Below, piece by piece: positions 32,955 through 41,583 of a stretch of 64,000 bases of DNA. The stretch spans positions 62,001 to 126,000 of the forward strand of contig NZ_JABWGN010000020.1 in assembly GCF_013363975.1 (NCBI RefSeq), in the 5' to 3' direction. The notes below the pieces were generated by a model that did no database searches, had not been told where the DNA came from, and saw only the letters and a list, made by a program, of their open reading frames with translations. The stretch's first letter is position 1. Each line of letters opens with the position of its first letter. The stretch comes from Nonomuraea montanisoli (lineage in GTDB: Bacteria > Actinomycetota > Actinomycetes > Streptosporangiales > Streptosporangiaceae). The position numbers and the translations under genes were made by a program.

Positions 32955-34256
32955 TCAGTCCCCCTGGACGTACACCTGCCCGAAGACCTCAGCCAGGGCC
33001 TTCAGGTCGGTCGCGGCGTCCACCTCGGGCTTGGCCGCGTCGTAGAGCGTGGCCAGGCGGGGGCGGACCTCGGCGAGTTTCTTGAGCTGGTCCCAGGTGG
33101 CGTTGGCCGCCCACTTCTCGCCGTACAGGCGGGTGACCTGGCCCTGCTCGTTCTCGGAGCGGCTCGGCAGCGTGACGGTCTCGGCGGCGTCGTCCTGGAT
33201 CGGGCTCGCCACGTGCTCGGTGACGGCCTTGGTGACCTGCTCGCCGGTGAGCTGGGGCGCTCCGACCGTGGTCAGCGTGGTGTCCTCGCTGGCGATCTGC
33301 GCGTACGCGTCCCACGCCCGGGCCCGGACCTGGACCCACTGGTTGCGCTGGGCGGTGGCGGCGTCGATCTTCCAGGTGGCGTACTCGCTGCCGAGGTGGG
33401 CGCCGTCCAGGGCGAGCTGGTCGATCCTGCCCTTGGCGAGCCAGGCGCCGATCCGCTCCGGGTCGAGCAGCGGGTACTTCTGCGTCATCGCGGTCTTGCA
33501 GGCGTCGTCGGCGCCGCAGCCGAACAGCGGCACCGCCGTGCGCGCGGCCAGCTTCCGGCCCGGGGCGAGCTTGCGCAGCCGCGCGGTCGCCTCGGTGACG
33601 AAGGTGTCCATCTCGTCGGCGCTCTGGAACGTCTGCCCGGTCCCGAGCTGCCGGGTGAAGCGGATGCCCACGACGCCCGGCTGCGCGGCCAGCGCGGCGA
33701 CCCGCTGGGCGGCCTCGTCGAGCTTGCCGGCCTTCCAGTCGTCGGCCAGCTCGGCGTCCACCCACACCCGCAGGCCCGCCGCGACCGCGGTCTTGACGGC
33801 CTGGCCGGTCGTGCTCTCCATCGCCGTGGAGATCTGCTCGGCCGACAGGCCCTCCGGCGAGACGAAGCACTCCTCGCCGGCCTTGCACTCGGGCGTCCCG
33901 CCGTCCTCGGCGCCCTCGACGTCCGGGTCGCCGCCGTCGTGGGCCTCGCCGTCGCCCACCCCGTCGTTCTCCAGCGGCGGGCAGACGTTGCCGGGGTCCT
34001 TGCAGTTGACGCCGATGCCGTCGACCGGACCGGCCGACTCCAGGCGCTCGCCGTCGTTGGCCAGCCACCACCGGGCGATGTCCAGCGCCTCGTCCGGCGT
34101 GGCCATCCACCGGCACACCACGTACGCGGGGGTGTCGCCGGACATCAGGTCGTTGCAGCTACGGGGATCGTCCTCCGACCACGCGGGGACGCCGATGCCG
34201 AGCAGGGAGAGGGCGAGTCCTAGGACGAAGATCTGCCGCAGTCGTCGACGTCGCAT
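32955..34256 (-). CDS. Secreted hypothetical protein, Cys-containing
   Basis: The 433-residue protein starts with a typical signal peptide (MRRRRLRQIFVLGLALSLLGIGVPAWSE, cut after about residue 26). A Cys- and Asp/Gly-rich stretch follows (CNDLMSGD, CRWM, NCKDPGNVCPPL, CKAGEECF) and may hold disulfides or bind metal. The rest resembles a TIM-barrel-like domain with WVDAELADDW and LDGAHLGSEYATWKID strands, so it may be a glycoside-hydrolase-like or substrate-binding protein. I do not recognise the family. It is monocistronic, and a 203-bp intergenic region separates it from the MFS gene. Confidence 0.75.
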   Translation of the reverse strand: MRRRRLRQIFVLGLALSLLGIGVPAWSEDDPRSCNDLMSGDTPAYVVCRWMATPDEALDIARWWLANDGERLESAGPVDGIGVNCKDPGNVCPPLENDGVGDGEAHDGGDPDVEGAEDGGTPECKAGEECFVSPEGLSAEQISTAMESTTGQAVKTAVAAGLRVWVDAELADDWKAGKLDEAAQRVAALAAQPGVVGIRFTRQLGTGQTFQSADEMDTFVTEATARLRKLAPGRKLAARTAVPLFGCGADDACKTAMTQKYPLLDPERIGAWLAKGRIDQLALDGAHLGSEYATWKIDAATAQRNQWVQVRARAWDAYAQIASEDTTLTTVGAPQLTGEQVTKAVTEHVASPIQDDAAETVTLPSRSENEQGQVTRLYGEKWAANATWDQLKKLAEVRPRLATLYDAAKPEVDAATDLKALAEVFGQVYVQGD

Positions 34257-34349
34257 CGAGGCGCCTTACGTGAGGGGTGATCGTCGGGCATTCAGCACGA
34301 TATCTGGATGATCAATAACGTTCAATGAGATCAGGCCCTCTTGACCGCT

Positions 34350-34382
34350 TTTCTGACCGATGTCGTGACCTTTCTGACCGAT
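34350..34382 (+). promoter_or_regulatory. Direct repeat TTTCTGACCGAT, spaced two helical turns
   Basis: TTTCTGACCGAT occurs at 34350-34361 and 34371-34382, a period of 21 bp, so both copies face the same side of the helix. They lie about 80-110 bp before the MFS start in an otherwise AT-richer patch. This is the arrangement of a tandem activator site; the protein is unknown. Confidence 0.5.
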
Positions 34383-34459
34383 TCCCCCCGCCGATAAGCA
34401 GAAGACACCTTGCTGGAAACCCGGCAGAATGGCTCCGTTTGTCAAAAGGGGGCATCACG

Positions 34460-35716
34460 GTGCGCGGACACTTCCAGGATCTCGGCCTGCTGCGCGACCG
34501 GCGGTTCACGTTACTGCTGGCCGCGCGGACCATCTCGGTGCTCGGCAGCGCGTTCGCCCCCGTGGCCCTCGCCTTCGGCGTCCTCGACCTGCCCGGGGCC
34601 GACGCGACCACGCTGTCGGTGGTGCTCACCGCCGAGGCGCTGCCGATGGTCCTGTTCATGCTGGTCGGCGGGGTGATCGCGGACCGCTTCCCCCGGCACC
34701 TGGTGATGACGGCCGGCGAGGCCGCCAACGCGCTGGCGTTCTTCTCCCTGGCCGCGATGATGCTCACCGGCTGGACCCCGCTGCCCGCGCTGGCCGCCGC
34801 CGCCGCGCTCAGCGGCGTGTCGATGGCGGTGCTGTTCCCCGCGCTGACCGGCATCATCCCGGAGGTGGTGCCGGCCGAACGGCTGCAGACGGGCAACGCC
34901 CTGCTCGGGCTGGGCGCCAATGTCTCCCGGGTGGCCGGAGCCGTCTTCGGCGGCGGCACGGTGGTACTGGTCGGCGGCGGCTGGGCGCTGGCGGTGAGCG
35001 GGTTGATGTTCGCGGTGGCGGGCGCGCTGATCGCGGCCCTGCGGCTGACTCCGTCCGAGCGGCCCGCCGGCCCGCGCCACTCGGTGCTGGCCGACCTGCG
35101 CGACGGCTGGCGGGAGTTCAGCTCGCGGCAGTGGATCTGGGTGGTGGTCGCGCAGTTCTCGGTCATGGTGATGGCGCTCCAGGCCGGTCACGGCGTGCTG
35201 GGGCCGCTGCTGGCCAAGGAGAGCCTGGGCGGGCCGCTGGTCTGGTCGGCGTTCCTGACGGGCGAGGCGGTCGGCACGATCGCCGGGGTGCTCGTGTCGC
35301 TGCGGCTGCGGCCGTCGCGGCCGATCCTGCTCGGCACCCTGCTGTGCCTGCCCACCGCCGCGCCGTACCTGCTGCTCGGGCTGGGCGCCCCGGTGTGGGC
35401 GATCGTGGCCGCCTCGTTCGCGCTGGGCGTCTGCTTCGACGTCTTCGGCGTGCTGTGGCAGACCACCATGCAGCGGGAGGTCCCGGCGGAGGCGCTGTCG
35501 CGGGTCAGCGCGTACGACGCGCTGGGGTCGCTGATGTTCGGCCCGCTCGGGCTGATGCTGGCCGGGCCGCTGGCGGCGCTGGTCGGCACCCGGGAGGCGC
35601 TGCTCGGCTGCGCCGCGCTGGTCGTGCTCTCGACGCTGGCGGCGCTGCTGTCCCCGGGGGTACGCAACCTGCGCGCCCCGGCACCGGCCCCCGCCGCGGA
35701 GGGCGTCTCGGGCTGA
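34460..35716 (+). CDS. MFS transporter (efflux type)
   Basis: A 418-residue major facilitator of the 12-helix, MFS_3/enterobactin-exporter-like group. The motif A loop GGVIADRFPRHLVM follows helix 2 and the central cytoplasmic loop contains RHSVLADLRDGWREFSSRQWIW, both typical. It likely exports a small molecule or drug. GTG 34460 follows AAAGGGGG at 34446-34453; the open frame extends upstream but without a ribosome site. It is monocistronic and divergent from the secreted protein gene. Confidence 0.9.
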   Translation: MRGHFQDLGLLRDRRFTLLLAARTISVLGSAFAPVALAFGVLDLPGADATTLSVVLTAEALPMVLFMLVGGVIADRFPRHLVMTAGEAANALAFFSLAAMMLTGWTPLPALAAAAALSGVSMAVLFPALTGIIPEVVPAERLQTGNALLGLGANVSRVAGAVFGGGTVVLVGGGWALAVSGLMFAVAGALIAALRLTPSERPAGPRHSVLADLRDGWREFSSRQWIWVVVAQFSVMVMALQAGHGVLGPLLAKESLGGPLVWSAFLTGEAVGTIAGVLVSLRLRPSRPILLGTLLCLPTAAPYLLLGLGAPVWAIVAASFALGVCFDVFGVLWQTTMQREVPAEALSRVSAYDALGSLMFGPLGLMLAGPLAALVGTREALLGCAALVVLSTLAALLSPGVRNLRAPAPAPAAEGVSG

Positions 35717-35775
35717 CCGGCCGCGCCGGGCTCAGGCAGGGCTCAGGCTGACCGGCCGCGCAGGGCTCAGGCAGG
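35712..35775. repeat. Two 35-bp tandem repeats at the MFS gene end
   Basis: GCTGACCGGCCGCGC, then GGGCTCAGGCAGG, occurs at 35712-35740 and again at 35747-35775. The unit includes the MFS stop codon (GGCTGA), so the duplication copies the gene end. It runs into the end of the convergent membrane protein gene. Confidence 0.8.
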
Positions 35776-36261
35776 CCGGCCGCGGAAGAAGGCGTTGGCC
35801 CGGGGCTGGAACATGAGCGTCACGGCCCCCAGCACGGCCAGCAGGTGCAGGATCCGGCTGCCCGCGAAGGCGAAGTCCATCGGGGCCCAGGCGGCGAGCG
35901 CGTCCCCGATCGAGCCGCCGCCCAGCAGCCACCGCGCCGGCTCGATCACCAGCGACAGCGTGCCGAAGATGCCGAGACCGACGGCCAGCGTGAGCCGCGC
36001 CCAGTTCCGCCCCGCCCGCAGCCGCAGGGCGAGGAACACGGCCGCCGCGAACACCCCCAGCCGGAAGGCGATCTGCGGCAGCAGCTCGCCGAACGCCGTG
36101 CCGGACGACAGCATCTGAGTGACGATCAGCACGGCCTCGAAGACACCGGCCGCGACGGCGAACAACCACAGCGACGTCGCCGCGAGCACGACCGGCGGCG
36201 CCTGGTCCGCCGGAGCGGTCCGGGGCGCGGGCGGCTGGGCGAGGGCGGACATGCGACTCAT
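35767..36261 (-). CDS. Hypothetical membrane protein
   Basis: A 164-residue protein with a Pro-rich cytoplasmic N-terminus (LAQPPAPRTAPADQAPP) and about four membrane helices (roughly 28-48, 62-80, 88-108 and 128-150). No family is recognised; similar small four-helix proteins without motifs are common in actinobacteria. ATG 36261 is preceded by AAGGAGGATCCC. It is divergent from the IclR gene with 149 bp between. Confidence 0.72.
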   Translation of the reverse strand: MSRMSALAQPPAPRTAPADQAPPVVLAATSLWLFAVAAGVFEAVLIVTQMLSSGTAFGELLPQIAFRLGVFAAAVFLALRLRAGRNWARLTLAVGLGIFGTLSLVIEPARWLLGGGSIGDALAAWAPMDFAFAGSRILHLLAVLGAVTLMFQPRANAFFRGRPA

Positions 36262-36375
36262 GGGATCCTCCTTGGGGGCTTTCCTGAAGTCTGCGCCGAT
36301 CACCCGTCCCGATCAGGCCCGTCGTCCCCCGAATCCGGGGTGAGGCCCGCCCTACCGGCGTCCGCGCTCACCCGG

Positions 36376-36404
36376 TGTGACGGCGATATCCGGACGGCGA
36401 TAAT
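36376..36404 (+). promoter_or_regulatory. Leaderless promoter of the IclR gene
   Basis: TGTGAC (36376-36381), 17 nt, GATAAT (36399-36404), then ATG 36411. Transcription would begin at the start codon, giving a leaderless mRNA. Confidence 0.65.
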
Positions 36405-36410
36405 CGACCC

Positions 36411-37040
36411 ATGGCCGCTGAATCCGCCCAGACGCTGGAGCGCGGGCTCCGCCTGCTGAGGCTGCTCGCCGACGGCAAGGGCGGGCGCACCCCCACCGAG
36501 CTGAGCCACGAGCTGCAGCTCAGCCGCCCGGTCGTCTACCGCCTGCTCACCACGCTGTCGAGCGAGGGCTTCGTGCGCCGCGACGCCGAGGGGCGGGCGC
36601 ACCTGGGGTTCGGGGTGCTGGTGCTGGCGCAGGCGGTGCAGCCGCTGCTGCGCGCGGCGGCGCTGCCCGCGCTGCGGCGGCTGGCCGAGCGGGTGGGCGC
36701 GACCGCGCACCTGACGGTGGCGGAGGGCGACGACGGGCTGGCCGTGGCCGTGGTGGAGCCGTCGTGGACGCACATGCACGTGGCCTACCGGGAGGGCTCG
36801 CGCCATCCGCTCACCAAGGGCGCCGCGGGGCGGGCGATCCTCGCGCTGCGCGAGGGCCGTTCGGACTACTTGGTGACGGAGGGGCAGTTGCAGGAGGGGG
36901 CCCGCGGCATCGCCGCCCCGGTGACCGGGCTGCCGTGGCTGGAGGCGTCGGTGGGGGTGGTGACGTTCGGGCCGCTGGAGGAGTCGGCGGGTCCGCTCGT
37001 GGTCGAGGCCGCGGCGGAGCTGGCCGGCGCCCTGGGTTGA
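36411..37040 (+). CDS. IclR-family regulator of homogentisate catabolism
   Basis: A 209-residue IclR protein. The winged helix-turn-helix occupies about 5-60 (TLERGLRLLRLLADGKGGRTPTELSHELQLSRPVVYRLLTTL) and an effector domain follows (HVAYREGSRHPLTKGAAGRAIL, GIAAPV). The C-terminal domain is about 40 residues shorter than in typical 250-residue members. It lies 83 bp upstream of hmgA on the same strand and probably represses the tyrosine pathway operon. The inducer may be homogentisate or an upstream intermediate; both points are inference. Confidence 0.9.
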   Translation: MAAESAQTLERGLRLLRLLADGKGGRTPTELSHELQLSRPVVYRLLTTLSSEGFVRRDAEGRAHLGFGVLVLAQAVQPLLRAAALPALRRLAERVGATAHLTVAEGDDGLAVAVVEPSWTHMHVAYREGSRHPLTKGAAGRAILALREGRSDYLVTEGQLQEGARGIAAPVTGLPWLEASVGVVTFGPLEESAGPLVVEAAAELAGALG

Positions 37041-37078
37041 CATCTTCAGGACGATGGACGACGGTAATTACATATAGA

Positions 37079-37103
37079 GGACACTAACGTCCGATAAGCG
37101 GAC
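37079..37103 (+). promoter_or_regulatory. Inverted repeats upstream of hmgA, candidate IclR operator
   Basis: GTCCGATAAGCGGAC (37089-37103) is a perfect GTCCG/CGGAC inverted repeat, overlapping GGACACTAACGTCC (37079-37092), another GGAC/GTCC repeat. They lie 20-45 bp before hmgA. TTGACA at 37037-37042 could be the -35 box of the operon promoter, but no clear -10 box follows. Confidence 0.55.
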
Positions 37104-37123
37104 ACCAGCTCTGGGGAGGGCGG

Positions 37124-38323
37124 ATGCCGTACTACCGCGTCGTGGGCGAGATCCCCCGCAAGCGCCACGTGCAGTTCAGAAGGCCCGACGGCGGTCTTTA
37201 CGCCGAGGAGCTGATGGGCGAGGAGGGCTTCTCCTCCGACTCCTCGCTGCTCTACCACCGCCACCTGCCTACGGCCATCGTCAAGGCGGAGGCTGTCGCC
37301 CAGACCACCGGCGCCCAGACCACCGGCGCCCAGACGGGCGGCGCCCGCCTGGAGCCCAACCTGCCGCTCTCCCCGCGGCACTTCCGCACCCAGGAGCTCG
37401 GCAGCGCCGGCGACCTGGTCACCGGCCGGATCGTGCTGGCCGGCAACGGCGACGTCCGGTTGTCGTACGCCACCAGCGACCAGCCGAGCGAGCTGTACCG
37501 CAACTCGATGGGCGACGAGTGCGTGTACGTCCAGCGCGGCCGGGTCCGGTTCGAGTCCACGTACGGCGCCATCGACGCCCGCGAGGGCGACTACGTGGTC
37601 GTGCCCACCGGCACGATCCACCGCTGGGTGCCCGAGGGCCAGGTCAACGTGCTGGCCATCGAGGCCGCCGGGCACATCAGGCCGCCCAGGCGCTACCTGT
37701 CGCAGTACGGCCAGTTCCTGGAGCACGCCCCCTACTGCGAGCGCGACCTGCGCGCCCCGGCCGAGCCGCTGCTCGCCGAGGGCGAGGAGGTGCCGGTGCT
37801 GGTGCGCACCCGGGGCGGGCTGACCCGGCTGTTCTACCGCAACCACCCGTTCGACGTGGTGGGCTGGGACGGCTGCCTCTACCCGTACGCCTTCAACATC
37901 GAGGACTTCGAGCCGGTCGTGAAGAAGACGCACGCGCCGCCGCCGGTCCACCAGACGTTCGAGGGGCCGGGGTTCGTGGTCTGCTCGTTCTGCCCGCGCC
38001 CGCTGGACTTCCACCCCGAGTCGGTGCCGATCCCGTACAACCACCACAACGTCGACTCCGACGAGTTCATGTTCTACGTCGGCGGCGACTACTCCGCGCG
38101 CAGGGGCTCCGGCATCGACGTCGGCTCGGTGTCGCTGCACCCGGCCGGGTTCACCCACGGGCCGCAGCCCGGCGCGGTCGAGGCGGTCATCGACGCGGTC
38201 TCCCGCGGTGTCACGACCACCAGCGAGATGGCCGTCATGGTCGACACCTTCCGCCCGCTCGACCTCGGGCCGGGCGCGCTGGCCTGCGAGGACACCGACT
38301 ACGCCTGGACGTGGGCGCGATGA
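37124..38323 (+). CDS. hmgA: Homogentisate 1,2-dioxygenase
   Basis: HmgA opens the homogentisate ring with O2 to give maleylacetoacetate. The 399-residue cupin-type protein keeps the iron ligands His308, Glu314 and His345 (NHHNVDSDEF...GFTHGP) and the active-site His276 (HQTFEG). The N-terminal domain is typical of the bacterial short form. Residues 59-75 hold a small tandem repeat (QTTGAQTTGAQTGGA) not usual for the family. ATG 37124 has GGGGAGGGCGG upstream. It overlaps the next gene by ATGA, so the operon is translationally coupled. Confidence 0.95.
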   Translation: MPYYRVVGEIPRKRHVQFRRPDGGLYAEELMGEEGFSSDSSLLYHRHLPTAIVKAEAVAQTTGAQTTGAQTGGARLEPNLPLSPRHFRTQELGSAGDLVTGRIVLAGNGDVRLSYATSDQPSELYRNSMGDECVYVQRGRVRFESTYGAIDAREGDYVVVPTGTIHRWVPEGQVNVLAIEAAGHIRPPRRYLSQYGQFLEHAPYCERDLRAPAEPLLAEGEEVPVLVRTRGGLTRLFYRNHPFDVVGWDGCLYPYAFNIEDFEPVVKKTHAPPPVHQTFEGPGFVVCSFCPRPLDFHPESVPIPYNHHNVDSDEFMFYVGGDYSARRGSGIDVGSVSLHPAGFTHGPQPGAVEAVIDAVSRGVTTTSEMAVMVDTFRPLDLGPGALACEDTDYAWTWAR

Positions 38324-39096
38324 GCACCGCCGCCCTGTTCACCGCCCTGGTGGACGACGCGGGGCTGTTCCCGCCGACGTCCCTGCACATGTCCGAGGCG
38401 CTGGCCCGCCACCGCCGCGACCAGGAGCACGGCGGGCCGGTGCTGACCCACCGGTTCCTGTGCCCGGCCGACCGGATCGACGCGCTGCGCCGCGAGGAGT
38501 TCACGCCCCGGCGCATCGGCCTGATCCTGCACACGCCCGAGCCGCCGCCGTTCGACGATCTGCCGGTCGACATCATCGAGGCGGTCCTGCCGTCCGACAC
38601 GTCCGTGGGCGCGTTCGCCCGGCAACTGGCGAGCCGGGTGCCCCACGGCGTGCGGCTGTTCGTGGAGGTGCCGCCGCACCGGGTCGGCGGCGACGTGCCG
38701 GAGGGGGTCGGGCTCAAGGTACGCTGCGGCGGCGCGACCGCCGAGGCGTTCCCGCCGGTCGAGCATCTGGCCGCGTTCATCCGCTCGTGCGCCGAGCAGG
38801 AGATCCCGTTCAAGGCCACGGCCGGGCTGCACCACGCGGTACGCCACTTCGACCCCGCGCTGGGCACCGACCGGCACGGGTTCCTCAACCTGGTGCTGGC
38901 CGTCTGCGAGGCCGTCGAGCGGCGCGACCCCGCGCAGGTGCTGCGCACCACCGACGCCACCCGGCTGGTGGCGCTGGCCCGGACGGTGCCGCCGGAGACC
39001 GCCAAGCACGCCCGCGAGCTGCTGGTGAGCTACGGCTCGTGCAACACCGCCGCGCCGCTGGCCGACCTGCGCGAGCTCGGCCTGATCCCGGAGTGA
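38320..39096 (+). CDS. Conserved-looking unknown protein inside the homogentisate operon
   Basis: This 258-residue soluble protein starts at ATG 38320, which overlaps the hmgA stop (ATGA). It has no signal peptide or membrane helix. Visible segments are DDAGLFPPTSLHMSEALARH at the N-terminus, HRFLCPADRIDAL, LKVRCGGATAEAFPPVEHLAAFI, IPFKATAGLHHAVRH and LLVSYGSCNTAAPLADLRELGL. The alternation of strands and a KATAGLHH turn suggests a TIM-barrel-like fold. I do not recognise a family or EC number. Position between hmgA and fumarylacetoacetase suggests a role as the missing maleylacetoacetate isomerase or an accessory protein; this is inference. Confidence 0.85.
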   Translation: MSTAALFTALVDDAGLFPPTSLHMSEALARHRRDQEHGGPVLTHRFLCPADRIDALRREEFTPRRIGLILHTPEPPPFDDLPVDIIEAVLPSDTSVGAFARQLASRVPHGVRLFVEVPPHRVGGDVPEGVGLKVRCGGATAEAFPPVEHLAAFIRSCAEQEIPFKATAGLHHAVRHFDPALGTDRHGFLNLVLAVCEAVERRDPAQVLRTTDATRLVALARTVPPETAKHARELLVSYGSCNTAAPLADLRELGLIPE

Positions 39097-39154
39097 CCCG
39101 CCGGCGCGTGGGCAGGACGATCCGCGCGCGATGCCGATCGAACAAGGAGGACGT

Positions 39155-40258
39155 GTGAGCTGGGGAGTGGACCACCTGCCCTACGGGGTGTTCTCCCGGC
39201 CGGGCCAGGCGCCGCGGGTGGGGGTGCGCTACGGCGACCGGGTGCTCGACCTGGCCGCCGCGCTGCACGACGAGGTGTTCGCGGCGCCCTCGCTCAACCC
39301 GTTCATGGTCCGGGGGCGGGCCGCCTGGCAGGCCACGCGGGCGCTGCTGCGGGAGAAGCTGACCAACGACATGGCCGTCACCGAGGCCCACCTGGTCCCG
39401 CTGGAGCAGGTCCGGTTGCACCTGCCGTTCGAGGTGGCCGACTACGTCGACTTCTACTGCTCGCTCGACCACGCCTCCAACATCGGCCGGATCTTCCGGC
39501 CCGACGCCGAGCCGCTGCTGCCCAACTGGCGGCACCTGCCGGTCGGCTACCACGGCCGCTCCGGCACCGTCGTCGTCTCGGGCACCCCGATCACCCGGCC
39601 GCACGGACAGCTCAAGGCCGGCGTGTTCGGGCCGTGCGTCAAGCTGGACATCGAGGCCGAGCTGGGGTTCGTGGTCGGCACGCCGTCCGAGATGGGCGCG
39701 CCGGCCGGCGCGTTCGAGGACCACGTCTTCGGGGTGACGCTGCTCAACGACTGGAGCGCGCGCGACATCCAGGCGTGGGAGTACGTGCCGCTCGGGCCGT
39801 TCCTCGGCAAGTCGTTCGCCACGTCGATCTCGCCGTGGATCACCCCGCTGGACGCGCTGCCCAGGATCCCCGGGCCGCCGCAGGACCCGGAGCCGCTGGA
39901 CCACCTGCGGCGACGGGCCGACTGGGGGCTCGACATCGTCGTCGAGGTGGCGATCAACGGGGAGGTCGTGTCCCGCCCGCCGTACGCGTCGATGTACTGG
40001 ACGCCGGACCAGATGCTCGCCCACATGACCTCCAACGGCGCGTCGCTGCGCGTCGGCGACCTGTTCGCCAGCGGCACCATCTCCGGGCCGCGGCGCGAGG
40101 AGCGCGGCTCCCTCATCGAGCTCACCTGGAACGGGAATGATCCGATCAAACTGGCCGACGGCCAGACCCGAACATTCCTGGAGGACGGCGACACCGTGAC
40201 CCTGCGCGCCACAGCCGGGAGCATCACTTTGGGCGAGGTGTCGGGAACCATCCGTTAA
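39155..40258 (+). CDS. fahA: Fumarylacetoacetase
   Basis: The enzyme cleaves fumarylacetoacetate to fumarate and acetoacetate, the last step of tyrosine breakdown. The 367-residue protein shows metal ligands Asp99, Glu167, Glu169 (DIEAELGF) and Asp199 (NDWSARD), and the catalytic His133 in GYHGRSGTVVVSGTPI; GKSFATSISPWI follows. It is shorter than the about 430-residue mammalian form, mainly at the N-terminal domain. GTG 39155 follows AAGGAGGACGT. It lies 58 bp after the unknown gene and completes the operon hmgA-unknown-fahA. Confidence 0.94.
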   Translation: MSWGVDHLPYGVFSRPGQAPRVGVRYGDRVLDLAAALHDEVFAAPSLNPFMVRGRAAWQATRALLREKLTNDMAVTEAHLVPLEQVRLHLPFEVADYVDFYCSLDHASNIGRIFRPDAEPLLPNWRHLPVGYHGRSGTVVVSGTPITRPHGQLKAGVFGPCVKLDIEAELGFVVGTPSEMGAPAGAFEDHVFGVTLLNDWSARDIQAWEYVPLGPFLGKSFATSISPWITPLDALPRIPGPPQDPEPLDHLRRRADWGLDIVVEVAINGEVVSRPPYASMYWTPDQMLAHMTSNGASLRVGDLFASGTISGPRREERGSLIELTWNGNDPIKLADGQTRTFLEDGDTVTLRATAGSITLGEVSGTIR

Positions 40259-40328
40259 GTCACTCAGCGTGCTCCTGCCATGACTCCCCGCTAACCTGGA
40301 ACGTCCCTTCCCGGAAAGCAGGAGTCAG

Positions 40329-41510
40329 ATGCGGCGCGCCGCGGTCATCTCTCTGGTCATCCTCTGCCTCACGGCCCCGCTCACCGCGGGATGCGGCTCG
40401 GGGACCTCCGACACCCCGCCGCCCGCGGCCCCGGCCGTACGCGTGAAGCCGGCGTTCGACACCAAGCGGGCCCGCACCGACCGCGGCCTCGTCGTGCGGG
40501 CGCGCGGCGGCCGGCTGGGCGAGGTGCGCGCGCACGCCGCCGGGGTGCCGGTGCCGGGACGGCTCGACGCGTCCGGCACCGTCTGGCGCTCCGACTGGGC
40601 GCTCAGGCCCGGCGCCGAGTACACCGTGACGGCCAGGGCGGCCGGGCCGGGCGGCCCGCCGGCCGTCGCGCGGGGCCGCTTCCGCACCCGCGTGCCCGAG
40701 CAGACCTTCGGCGTGGCCTCGGCCGTGCCGCTGCCCGGCGAGACCGTGGGCGTCGGCATGCCGATCATCCTCGACTTCGACACCGCCGTGCGCGACCGGG
40801 CCGCCGTCGAGCGCTCCCTCCAGGTGACCTCCGAGGTGCCGGTCGAGGGGGCCTGGCGGTGGGTGAGCGACACACGGGCGGTCTACCGCACCCGTTCCTA
40901 TTGGGCCCCCCGGCAGCAGGTCACGGTCACCGCCCATCTGTCGGGGGTCCGGGCCGCGCCCGGCGTGTACGGCACGGCCGACCGCACCTTCGAGTTCACC
41001 GTGGGCCGCGACCAGTCCAGCGTGGTCGACGCGCGTACCCACCAGATGACGGTCAGCCGCGACGGCGCGGTCGTGCAGCGCATGGCGATCAGCGCCGGCA
41101 TGGGCACCACCCGCGAGTACACCACGACCAGCGGCGTCCACCTCACCATGGACAAGGGCGACCCCGTGCGCATGGTCTCCCCCGGCCGCGAGAAGGGCGA
41201 GCCCGGCTACTACGACAAGCTCATCGACCACGCCGTCCGCATCTCCGACAGCGGCGAGTACGTCCACGCCCTGGACAACGTGTGGGCGCAGGGCCGGGCC
41301 AACGTCAGCCACGGCTGCATCAACGCCCGCCCCGACCAGGCGGCCTGGTTCTTCGCCGCCTCCCGGCGCGGCGACCCGGTGACGATCACCGGCACCGACC
41401 GCGAACTGGAATGGGACAACGGCTGGGGATTCTGGCAGTTGTCCTGGGACGAATGGCTGCTCGGCAGCGCGCTCAACAGCCCCGCCCCGACACCTCTGTC
41501 GCAACGCTGA
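40329..41510 (+). CDS. L,D-transpeptidase lipoprotein (YkuD domain)
   Basis: The enzyme makes 3-3 cross-links in peptidoglycan. The 393-residue protein starts with a lipobox (LTAGC, lipid Cys22), so it is anchored outside the membrane. Two Ig-like domains (about 35-125 and 126-225) precede the catalytic domain, as in LdtMt2. The YkuD site is intact: Cys330 in SHGCINARPD, with His313 (YVHALDN) and His328. A C-terminal LEWDNGWGFWQLSWDEW cap is typical. ATG 40329 follows AGGAGTCAG. It stands alone, 70 bp after fahA. Confidence 0.94.
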   Translation: MRRAAVISLVILCLTAPLTAGCGSGTSDTPPPAAPAVRVKPAFDTKRARTDRGLVVRARGGRLGEVRAHAAGVPVPGRLDASGTVWRSDWALRPGAEYTVTARAAGPGGPPAVARGRFRTRVPEQTFGVASAVPLPGETVGVGMPIILDFDTAVRDRAAVERSLQVTSEVPVEGAWRWVSDTRAVYRTRSYWAPRQQVTVTAHLSGVRAAPGVYGTADRTFEFTVGRDQSSVVDARTHQMTVSRDGAVVQRMAISAGMGTTREYTTTSGVHLTMDKGDPVRMVSPGREKGEPGYYDKLIDHAVRISDSGEYVHALDNVWAQGRANVSHGCINARPDQAAWFFAASRRGDPVTITGTDRELEWDNGWGFWQLSWDEWLLGSALNSPAPTPLSQR

Positions 41511-41583
41511 AACGGCGATACCGTAGGAAAAAGGGGAACCGGTGGCGGCCCCTGGCCCGTTGTCCTTACAGGAGGGCCGGAGC

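Noticed and set aside
41497-41522. TGTCGC-N13-CGATAC upstream of the NfeD gene as an ECF-type promoter
   Set aside because: Both boxes are weak and the first lies in the end of the preceding gene; judged a chance match.
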